Shown in pieces: positions 23,001 through 35,000 of a DNA stretch of 64,000 nucleotides (its first letter is position 1; every line of letters starts with the position of its first letter). The stretch comes from Plumapathes pennacea (Eukaryota; Cnidaria; Anthozoa; Antipatharia; Myriopathidae). A program made the position numbers and the translations under genes. The stretch lies in contig OZ038467.1 of NCBI GenBank assembly GCA_964036295.1, positions 9,747,170 through 9,811,169 of the forward strand, written 5' to 3'. The notes below the pieces were generated by a model. It was given only the letters and a program-made list of their open reading frames with translations. It was not told the origin of the DNA and made no database searches.

Positions 23001-26000
23001 CCCCGGACTGTACCTGGGGGAGGGGTACTCCTTTATATATTTCCTGTATAGAGACGTTCCTCTAATAAGGGTATGGTTTTCAGGGTTCTCTGTCTTAAAC
23101 AGGGAATACATTTTACAACTTATTTAGCACAGGGTCATCTTTTCTTAGTGGTGTCACTCCCTACTTGATTGCTTCCGAGGTTAGAGGACAAGTTTAACGC
23201 TTTGTTCCGGCGATGAATTGCGTTCTTTGCTGTCACCAGAAGAGATACACTGTCGGATTGCCACGCCGACATGGCGTTCGTAAACTGAAAAAAAATTGGG
23301 GTCCCATTTTAAATAGGGTCGCAAATTAGAGCATTTTGTCTAAGACAGAGTGGAGAATTTTAAAATAATTTATTCAGATGAAGGCTGATTGGACTATCAA
23401 TTCTCAATCTTGGGTGGTTGAGAGAACATGTATAATGACTGTTTCAGGAGTGAAAAGGTTAAAAGTATATATGAAATTTAACTTCACAGGATACGATAAT
23501 TATACCCGGAGCCAAGTGGAGTTGTTCTGCTGTGGAATGTACAATTGCAATACATCATGGCCTCGTCACCTGCACCAGTACAAAATACAGGAACGCATGC
23601 AACATAAGTTGTGATTTTGGCTACATGGAAGTAGGCGAGGATCCATTTTGTCATCCAGATTGGATGTGGCGGCCCTCGAAGTTTGGTAAGTCCTTCAGTC
23701 AGACAGCAGCGAAATAAGTGTGTAAGAATAAGGAATGTCGGAAACGTTTCCAGTCCTTATTCTTATGTTTATGCTTATGACGCTTGTGAAAACCAGCATT
23801 TAAAAGGAATAAAAGTGAACTATAGTTCCAGAAGATCTGTCTTGATCTATCTATATTTCTTCTTTCGTAGGCTGTGTAATTCCAACCTGTGTAAATAATG
23901 ACTGTAACGCTGAGAATGGAACGTGTGTGGTCGTTGCTAATAAAGGCTTCGCGTGCCAGTGTAAAGTTGGCTTTGCTGGCGACGGATACTTCTGCGAACC
24001 TGACTCAGACCTGGATGGCTACCCAAACGTGAACATTACCAGTTGTCCAAGTGACGGTTGTAGGGCGGACAACTGTCCTTTGGTACCGAACAGCGGGCAG
24101 GAAGACAGCGATAAGGACGGCGTTGGCGATTCATGTGACCACGACGCCGATAACGACAACGTCACCGATTCCTGGGACAACTGCCCGTCTGTTAACAATC
24201 CCACGCAAAGTGACTCAGACAATGACACCGTTGGTGACCTGTGCGATAATTGCAGGTACGATTTGCCGCTCTGCGTGACACTTAGAAACTTAGGGGTATC
24301 TGGCTGCACTAGACTAAGGCTCAAAAGATTCATCTCGTGGCTTTTGTATGTTTCTCTCATATCGACTTTCAGTCGAACGAATGCTTGTTCCAAGCTGTTT
24401 AATCTTATATCATGCAGTCTGCTCCTTATTTTTCTCTTTCTTTCTTCCCTTCCACGTCGACACGTATCTCGTTTGAAAATGGATTTTTTCTTTGTGGTTA
24501 GCCTTTCTGTCCACACGTGAACGGCAATCGGAAACGATTTTTTCAAAAACGGATTAGTGTGCAGGATGAGCAAAACGAATTGAAAACGATATCGTGTGGA
24601 CGGAGTAATTTTTGAAAACGGAGAAAAAATCTGTCTTACTTCCAACGAAAACGGAAGCGTGTGGACATTGTAAGCCGCAAAACAAGTTGCACGTATAGAA
24701 TTTACAAATAAATCTCCATCGATGAGTTTTACCTCCTGTAGCCAATGTAATGAGCAAATATTATATAAATAAATCGATAATAATACTATTATTGATAAAT
24801 ATTGTAGGGACAATCCCAACAAGAAACAAAGTGACGTAGACGGAGATGGCATTGGGGATGCCTGCGATGATGATGCTGATCAGGATGGGGTGAAACGCCC
24901 GGCTGATAATTGCCCCACCACCTCCAACCCTCTGCAGGAGGATAGTGATGGTGACGGGGCTGGTGATTTGTGTGATAACTGTCCTGGCGTGCCTAATGAA
25001 CAGCAGCGTGATATAGATCAGAATCTTGTGGGTGATCTGTGCGATGGAAAGACAGATGTGGACCACGACGGTGTCGACGATGAGGCAGACAATTGCAAGG
25101 ACATGCCAAACAGTGACCAGGTTTGAAAACAGATTCCGGCAGTATTCGAGTAACTTGATAGTTGATAAGAGAAAGTAAAACAATTCATCCATTTTCCGGC
25201 CATGAGAAACTGAATCCAAACCCTATTAATAATTTACACAACAGTGACTAAGTACGCGTATGTTTTGGGTCTAATCAGGAATAGGAATTATATAGATATA
25301 GAACTGCTCAAACAAATGCTTTTTCTTTCTTTCTTTTTTTTTTTTTTTTTTTTTTTGTTTTTTTTTTTTTTGTTTGGGGGGGGGGGGGGGAGGGACGTTT
25401 CATTACAGACTCTTTCTGGCACTAACCTGAGTGACACCAAAAAAAAGCCTGATACGCAGGTTATTCTGGCGCGCTGTAAACAGTTGCCCATAAATTTGTA
25501 ATCAATTCAGCTCCAAACCGAAAGATTTTATAGGTCACCACTGCTGGTCTTATTCCAGAAAAGGCCCACACAAACGAGCCCCAAATGTTGAGGTACATCG
25601 TGACGGGCAGGGCGTCTCTTTCTCGACGAGAGCGGACATTTTATTATGTTTTATCATGTCGTACGTTTTAACGTGTTTTTAGCTTGACACTGATAACGAC
25701 GGGGACGGTGATGTTTGTGACGATGACAAAGATCAAGATGGTGTCGTTAATGTGGTGGATAACTGCCCACTGGTATCAAATCCAGGCCAGGTAAGGGAAT
25801 TACGAGCTGTTCGTGCACTTCTGTCTTTCAGCTCAATCCTCTCACCAAGCTCAGTTAGCTCACCAATCCAATATGAAGGATTTTAAAGAACTCACACTCT
25901 TCTTGATAATACTAGCAGGGGAATCTATATCCCCGGTGTTGTGAACTGTCACTAAACAATTCACGTTCACAATTTACGAGCTACACGCAAAGCTGTGACA

Positions 26001-29000
26001 TGTAATACTAGTAGTAATCAGAGATTAGTCAGGTGCGTTCGATTTCTCTTTGCTTGGAGTTGTTTTTCCCGAGAAGGACTTGCGAACCTTTATCAAGACC
26101 TTAATCGTCTCTTTTCCTTGCCAAGAGCCTGGAAACGAGGATGGAATGTGATAGCTAGTCTATGATGTCTGCAAGTTTTTCATAGCGTTAATTTGACCCT
26201 CTCACTACCGTGTTTTTCTCGGCCCAAATAAAAGCGAGAGACAGGGAGAGAACCGCAGAATACGTTCCTGACGTCACTTCCGTTGGTCAGCATTCGTCGC
26301 CATTATTATCAAACTCGGCCTAAATCTGGTAAAATTTCACATCGTGTGCAAGCCCCATTTATTAAATTCTGAACACTCATGTTGTAGAAACTGCATTGAA
26401 CTAATCTATATTTGTGTATCGAGTTCCTTGGCTAAGTGTTGATGTTACAAGGGTTACACAAGCTACATCAACTGCACTTGAATTTGCTGTCGTTTCCACA
26501 ATCCTGTGCAATGACCGCTGACTCAAAAATATGGTGATCGGACGGGTGAAAACGTATTTCTGCGGTGTCGACAGGGAGGGGGAAGAAGGAACGGGTTTAT
26601 ACATTATTTGAAGTTGTTTTTATTGGATTTTCCAGAATGATACCATTGGAGATGGAGTTGGTGATTCCTGTCGAGGGGATAGTGACGGCGATGGCATTCC
26701 TGACTACAAGGTATCTGATTTTTTCAGTTCATCACGCATCTTGATTCTGCCACTTTTGGGCCACTTTTTTGTTACAGTCAACTCCCGGACACCCTCGGGA
26801 CCAGCTTCAACTGTCCGTTTTAGGGAGGTGTCCGTCTCAAAGAGAGTTCAGTTAGCGTGAATGACTGAAGAAATGACAGGGACCGCTCCCACCAAGTGTT
26901 CTTGTTAGAGGGTTCTATTTGGAGATGACTGTATTGTACTCGAACATTAGAAGACGCTGAAACAGAGCACTTGGGATGCAAATATGTTTTGCTGAAGTTT
27001 CCATTCAGAGTTGCGTATCTGGAATGGGAGGTTGTTTATAGTTTTCCTTGGAGTACACCGGCTCCGGAATGGCTGCACTAATCTGAGCCAAAGTTGCTGT
27101 GGTAACTCGGTTTACTCTCAAAGAGTTCGTAGTTAAACATGTGCCCTTCAAATTAGGAAACCGTTAAATTGACAGTGAGTGGCGAAGCTCTTACGTCGTT
27201 CAGTTCGTTCGTTTATTAGCAGTTGCGACGGCTACGTTACAGAAGGGTTTGTTGTGATTAGCAACGAGCAGTTATTGATTTGATCGATCTCTTATCGACC
27301 GTTAGATGGCCATTTCCTGAACAATTTCTAAAAAAAAAAAAAAAAAGAAGAAAGAAAGACACTTCGAGTAGCAATTTATAGAAAGCACCTGAATTTGTCA
27401 CCACCAAATGTTCACGTCATATCAATGAAATGTGATCGACAGTCATATTTTGCACCCATTTTTAGGATGACTTCCCGCGGGACAGATTCCAACACAAGGC
27501 AGACTTCACAAGATACCAGGAGATCATATTGGACGGCGAAGGTGTTGCACAGAAGCCCCCAAAGTGGAAGACCAGAAACAACGGCACAGAGGTCCTGCAG
27601 CTGGTGAATGGGTATGACGTATGTTAGCAACTTTGCGAGTTCCTTTGGTCAGGGCTGCAACTTTGATCAAACCTGACAAGTCGGTACTTCCAGTTTAGCC
27701 ACTCACTTTGGTCGACTAACGTTTAAGGTCCTGTTACACGAGGCGACATGTCCCCGCAACAGAAAAATAAAATACATGTCAGACGATGCGACTGTCGCTG
27801 CAATATTTCCCCGCTACACGTTCCCGCGACAAAATAAGAAACGTGTCACACGATGCGACTTGACGCGGGGACACGTCGCGGGGACATGTCGCAGCAACAT
27901 GTTGCACAAAAATCATACATGTCACACGAGGCGTATTGTCGCGGGGACACGGTCGCAGGGACATGTCGCCTGGAAATGTCGCTTCGTGTAACAGGACCTT
28001 TAGTTTCGTTGCTCAATTTTTGTTTGGCCACCTAACCCAAGTCGATCCAAGTGTTTGCGAGCTGGTCGCATAAGATTTTGTTGTCGATCTTAACGACGTG
28101 TTTGCAGGTTCGTGTGGCCGAAGACACTCACATAATTAACTTTGTTTAATCCTTACCTCTATTCTATTACTATGTTTTTCCGCGTAGGAACCCAGGTCTG
28201 ATGGTGGGGTTCACTAAGTTTGGTCAGCTAGAGTTTGCCGGGGTTTTCTTCATTAGTGACGAAAGAGATGACGATTTTGCTGGTATTGTCTTTGGTTACC
28301 AGAGCAACAGGTGCATATTCCACGGTTCTTGGAATTTTCCCGCAATTGCTTCAAACCCCACCCAACCCAACCCCCACTGTATAGAGGTTAGTTTTGACTC
28401 ACGAATTCTTCAGTTCTGTAACATGTCTTTTTGTCAACTCAGCTCACCAACCATGTGTTCTCTTATAATTAATTCCAATCAATTCAATGACGGAATTTTA
28501 AAGGAACCTTGACTGTAAGTTTTTTTTAAAGTTTAAAGTGCAAAAATTTGAACTTTTTTAAAGGCAATTCTACTTATGCTCCTGGAAGAAATTGAATCAA
28601 AGTTACAACTTAGACGGCCCGCCATATCCTCGAGCTTATGCCAGAAGTGGAATAAACATCATGGTAAGAAAAAGATATCACTGATTTGGTTGTTGGGCTT
28701 CTATGTTTCAAAACGAGGCCAACAGAAAGGAATTTGATTTGCATGAAACGTAATATGCGAGTAAAACTATATTTCGTAAGAATTGCTTTGTGCTTGTTTC
28801 AATCTTGAAGCAATTCCCATGTATACATACCGTAAATGTTCTAATAATCCCATGAGCAAGTCGAAAATGACATGTAATCGTTGTTTGTTTTGTTTTGTTT
28901 TGTTTGTTTGTGATTGTAGGCAGTTGATTCCAGGACGGGTCCTGGTGTAACCCTGAGGGATGCGCTATGGACTACAGGAAACACTGTCAATCAAACTCAT

Positions 29001-32000
29001 CTCCTGTGGCATGACCCCACACCAAAGTGGAAACCTAATGTCGCGTATTATTGGACGCTTGTTCACAATCCAGACAGTGGCAGGATTAGAATCCGCTGGT
29101 ACGAGGTGAGGATAAGCCGGCGCACCATCTCTCTTCAATCCCTTCCGGTTTATTTATTTATTTTTTGGTCTGGAATAGGGCAAGGGTTTTTAAAACTGTA
29201 CGGCACATTCCCACCAAAAAATATCAGACATATGGACCAATTAGGGCTTTATTATTTTTATATTAACCAAAGTCGGAGTTGTGTAAAATTATTCAAATAC
29301 AGTAACAGCGCATTAAAATATGAGTAAATAGTCCAGGTTTCAGCACGATCGACCCATCAAAAGCTGAGTTTCGAGCTTTGCAACTGTAGCTGCTAAGGTT
29401 TCTTCACTCGTAATTTACATAATTGTTATTTTTATTTATTTTCTCTGTAAACAGGGAACAAGTCTGATATCAGATTCGGGAAACATAGTTGATACCAAGT
29501 ATCGCGGGGGACGTGTCGGCATGTATGTGTTTTCCCAAACCGACGTCATCTTCTCCAAACTGCGCCCCCACTCCCCTCAGGTAACAACTGTCCCCGGACC
29601 CACCCCCCCCCCCCCCCCCCCACCCCCCGGACTCGTCCTAAGGTACCTATTGCTTCTTGGCTTAGAAGATAAATTCAACGCTCTATTCGATGACTGGCAT
29701 TCTTTACTGTCACCAGAAGCTACCTTGTCATTAATTGCCACGCCGACATAACGTACTGATTTTCTGCATCCAGGCTTGCAGAATATGAGTAAATTTAGAC
29801 CTATTTCAAGGTTAGGGTATCCTGGGGCCCTTATTTACATGAACTTATGTTGTGATGTTCCATCTGCTTCAGATCACAGACTACGCTTTACATTTTGATG
29901 GTGCAGATGACTACGTGGACCTGGCTCCCATTAAGGACCTGGTAACCAACAACAGTAGTTCCTTTACCATCGAAGCCTGGGTCTGGATTCCTGGGGCAAA
30001 GTAAGTTACCCGTTATAGAGCTGTTTTCAGAGTGACCGTCAAAAGTAATCGTCCATTGTCCAAGACTATAATCTTCAAGAGTTTGTTTGTTAAAGTTTCG
30101 TCTCACGTTTTTAAAATCTTATACTCAATCAGTCATTCAAGTATACTCATTCACAGTCATTCAATTATCTAACAAAGAACTATCTCCTCTCTGAAATAAT
30201 GCACAGTATTTCTAACATTTCTTTTGTATTTTTGTACAAAGTGGACCTGTGACGTGCAACCTCCACAAAATCGATTTTGGTGATGCCCAAGGGTCCTTGG
30301 GATTGTTCAGCCAGTCTGATAACGACGAAAAAGACTGGGACTTACGCCGTGGGGGAACGCCAAGTTCAGGCACTGGGCCGTCTTCTGACCACACCACACG
30401 AAGTGGGTACTATGTTTACTTGGAGGCTTCTGGACCGAAGCTCGGAGACAGGGTACGTCTGCATGTGTGTCCTGTTATGTGATTCACTCCAAGTTCACGA
30501 AGAAACAGAATGGGTGACAAAAAGAGACTTTGCATTGTAGAGTTTCTTTTTCTCTCCAAAGTATTAAATGGACTTGTTGTAATACTTAGTTACTTTACAG
30601 ATCGGCTGGAAATCAGAATTGCTGGTTATTACCTTGACTTGAAATCTCAATACATATTATTATCCCAAACACTCTGGAAGAAAATGTATGAGGGGTATGG
30701 CGAGAATTGTTAGTTCAATAAACTTTCGTCTGAGCAAGATAACAAGATAATGCCAAGTTCCCCATATTGTGTGATATATCTCTGATGAGAGACTGAAGAG
30801 AAAAGTGAAGCTGATCGCCGCCTTGTTCTTCCAGGCATCTCTCGAGACCCCTTGGTTTGCCACGGGTCCCGGATGTAACATGAGTTTTTTCTATCACATG
30901 TATGGAGACACAGAAATGGGTTTCTTTATGGTGGACGTCAAGACGGAGACACAGCAGTGGTTTGAAGTGTTTCGAAAAGCGGGGAATCAAGGCGATAAAT
31001 GGCACGAAGGTGTTGTGGAATTGTCGGTAAGTTCTCGCCTGTTACAACTATCTTGCTCTCTTTCTTAAGCCTGGTTTTCACAAGAGAAGCACAGGAGATA
31101 TGCGTCAAGTGAGGAACGAGCGACACAAGACATGTATCAAATGAAAACGAGCGATGCAAGCATAAGCGCAGATACACGATATATGCGGGGTAGGGGAGGG
31201 GGTGGGGGAAGGCGGGAGAGCGTTGCTACGCAGGCTACGTGAGAACGGGCGACGCAAACCGGGCTTTAACGGCTGACAAGAAGTAATGTCAAATATCGAC
31301 ACCGGCATTTTGTGTTTTGTCACTTTATAGGACGCGTTCTTTTAGGACAATTTGTTCCGTAGCAGAAGAATAGAATACCAGTCACACGCCCTTCCCCTGC
31401 CTCCCAATAAGATTTCTGAAAACAGCCACAGAAATAGCATGCCACAGAAAAAAAAAAAAAAAAAAAAAAAAAAGCACGACTACCCGAATATTGCCCGGCT
31501 ATTCCGAGGGTTACTATTTCGTTCATTCCTGAACGGCACAATTATTGATGATGACGATGGTGGCGGTGGTTGTGTATGATAGTGATTGAAGCACTTCCAG
31601 ACTTGTTACAAGTTTATTTATTGTCTGTACGACCACACAGCGGCCTCATAAGAGCACAGCGGCTTCATTTCCACGTACATTTCCATTCCATTATACTTTG
31701 TTAACAAACCTCCATTTACAAGGCTTCCTAGAACTTTTACTATTCAACTTCTTAAACCTCTTGCACTTACAGTCATGCCAATGAAGCTGTAAAACGTGCG
31801 CTATATATTTAAATTATTACATGAAACATTTCATAAATTTATTACAACTTTATCAAAACAAACAAACAAACAAACAAAAGGACAACGAAACCAAAAAGCT
31901 TAATTTGCGTGAGATATCAAGGCGCTGAGAAGTTTGGGGCCACCATACCTTGCTCAGAAGTTGTTTGAACATGGATGTGGACAACACTGAGAGTATGCTG

Positions 32001-35000
32001 TTACTTGTTTTAAAACTGCAGGCCACGTTTTTTTTATTACAGTAGATGTTGTAAAATGGTGGCAAAACCGAGGCTAATGGATTTGCATCGATAAAAAGAT
32101 TAAAAAAAGCCTTTAAGAAGAGAAACACGATATAGGTTCGACACAAGTGAAGCTTGCTAAACTTCAAATTGCAATTAACAACAAGTGTAATTTAATGTAA
32201 TTTAGTTAAAGTTTAACGTAATTTAGTTAAAGTTTAACGTAATTTAGTTATAGAATCATCGCCAACAGTCAAGTTATTGTCATCAAGTTGGCACGTATGC
32301 CCCGGTGTCATTTTTAGTGAATTTGGAGAGAAAACGAATCCGGAATCGAAAGTGGGAACTTTGAATCTGGATACTTTGTATCCCAAATAGTTTTCAAGCG
32401 TGAACGGGGCCTTAAGAGCAAATCGATTTTGGAAGCTTGAGACATTTGTAAACTTCCTTCATGAATGTCGACTGGTACGTCAAGTCAGTGAAGTCGGTTG
32501 TTGTGACGTCTATTGTGGACGTTATTTCAGCTGCAAGCATCTCTGGTACTTTACATTTGCGTAACTTAATCCCAAGGACTATTTTCCCTCTTATTGGGTC
32601 CAGAAACTCAGGGGGAAGTTCTCCATCTAATAGTTCAGGAGTCAGTACAATGATTACTCGGGAACACTCTATGCCTATGGGGTCAGATGCTGTTGAAATG
32701 ATGAACCTGCGTACTTCCAGTATTCCTGTAAGCCAATCGTTCACCCAGGCTTCATCCATTTGACCATAGTGGATGTGGATTTTATAGTCCTCAGGTACTA
32801 TGGGGTAAAATAAACCAGTAAACCAATGTATCATTCAATCAATCAACTAATGGATCTGTCAGTCTGTCAATCAATCAAACAACCAACTAATGGATCTGTC
32901 AATCAATCAATTAATCAACCAATGGATCCGTCAGTCTGTCAATCAATCAACCAACTAATGGATCTGTCGATCAATCAATTAATCAACCAATGGATCTGTC
33001 AGCTTGTCAATCAAACCAATGGATATGTCAGCCTGTCAATCAATCAACCAACTAATGGATCTGTCAATCAATCAATTAATCAACCAATGGATCTGTCAGT
33101 CTGTCAATCAATCAAACAACCAACTACAGTCAAACCTCTATTAAGCGGCCCTCTCTTAAGCGGTCACCCTCCCTTAAGCGGTCACTAATCAAAGTCCCAG
33201 AATTTGCTTCACTGAATTACTGTAAACTTGACCTCTATTTAACGGTCACCTCTATTAAGCGGACGCGGTCACCGTTTAGATTCCCCAATTGGCTAATTTT
33301 ATTGTATTTCACCTCTATTAAACGGTCACCTAGTTAGATTACAATGCGATATCGCATGACGATAGCCAGGCATATCCAGTTTACATTTTAACACCTCATC
33401 AAACACAACATGTAGTCAGTATGAAAGTGTCATTATTGTTCAGGCTTGTGTGGGTCCACCGCAGTGCAGGTCTATTTCTCGGATCTAAATTCCTCTTTTA
33501 CCAGCTTCCGTTCTCGCCAGCCACAAGAAAAACTGTCACCTTCAAATATGTACTCGCCAGGAACCTCGAGACCAAAGCCACCACCTCTGTTAACTCGTTA
33601 TCCCTTGATTATGACTTTTCTGCAGTTCGTAGGCCTCTTCAAAAACTTGCTAACCATATAGCCATTAGTTTTGGAGCATGACCAATAACTTCGAAGTTAT
33701 CAGTCAGGTGAACGTCAAAAGTTGTTTACAGTGTTTCCACGTCACCAGATTTTTCTCTTACGACCGCCACAGCATTTGAGTCCGTTATATTGAGTGCGTT
33801 ACGTTGTTGGTAACACTGGTAACATTTTAGTTCAAATTTTCACGTATTACATGCTAAATTTTAGAAAACCTCTCTTAAGCGGTCAACCTCTATTAAGCGG
33901 TCAGTTGGCTCAGTCCCAAGGGTGACTGCTTAATAGAGGTTTGACTGTAATGGATCTGTCAATCAATCAATTAATCAACCAATGTATTTGTCAGCCTGTC
34001 AATCAATCAACCAACTAATGGATCTGTCAATCAATCAATTAATCAACCAATGTATTTGTCAGCTTGTCAATCAAACCAATGGATCTGTCAGTCTGTCAAT
34101 CAATCAAGCAACTAATGGATCTGTCAATCAATCAATTGATCAACCAATGGATCTGTCAGCCTGTCAATCAAACCAATGGATATGTCAGTCACTCAATCAA
34201 TTGATCAACCAATGGATCTGCCAGTATGTCAATCAATCAACCAACCAACTAATGGATTTGTCAGTTAATCAATTAATCAACCAATGGATCTGTTAGTCTG
34301 TCAATCAATCAATCAACCAACTAATGGATCTGCCACTCAGTCAATTAATCAACCAATGTATTTGTCAGCTTGTCAATCAAACCAATGGATATGTCAGTCA
34401 GTCAGTCAGTCAATCAGTTAATCAACCAATGGATCTGCCAGTCTGTCAATTAATCAATCAACCAATGGATCTGTCAGTATGTCAATCCATCAATGAATTT
34501 GCCAGTCTGTCAATCAATCAGCCAACCAATGGATCTGCCCGTATGTCAACCAATCAACCAATGGATCTGTCAGTCTGTTGGTCAATCAATTAACCAATCT
34601 GTCAGACTGTCAATCAATCAAACATTGAATCTGTCAATCAGTCAATCAACTGACAGGTGGATCTGTCAGTCTGTCAATCAATCCATCAACCAATGGATCT
34701 GTCTGCCAAACAGTCAACCAAAGGATGTGTCACTATGTATTTAATCAATCAACAACTTCATGTAAGCTAGTTGATACTCACGCCATTCTGGGTCCCTTGC
34801 TGCATCATCATCATTCTTCTTGAAGGGATACCTTGCACTGTTGCTGGGGCTGTATCTCAATGTGTCCTGCCATTTTCTAGCAGCATTCAAAGTGAATGCC
34901 CCACTTTCCCTGAGCCACTGGATGTGAGCACATCTCAGCTGAAAAGCTCTGTTCTCTCGATGTGTGGAAAAGTCATCCTGGCCATCTAAATCCAAAGAGC

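Noticed and set aside
24019-24852. 277-codon minus-strand open frame
   Set aside because: It is antisense to thrombospondin type 3 repeat exons and an intron; the plus strand is clearly coding with conserved domains.
27776-28035. Overlapping frames of 60-71 codons on both strands
   Set aside because: They come from the repeated acatgtcgc/gcgacatgt motifs of a MITE.
33421-33681. 86-codon frame inside the TA-flanked transposon
   Set aside because: No DDE/D catalytic pattern or helix-turn-helix visible; probably not a transposase remnant.
32826-34745. Possible CRISPR-like repeat array
   Set aside because: Units are variable, overlapping and built from short aatc/gtct motifs with no constant repeat plus unique spacers; host is eukaryotic. 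It is a minisatellite.
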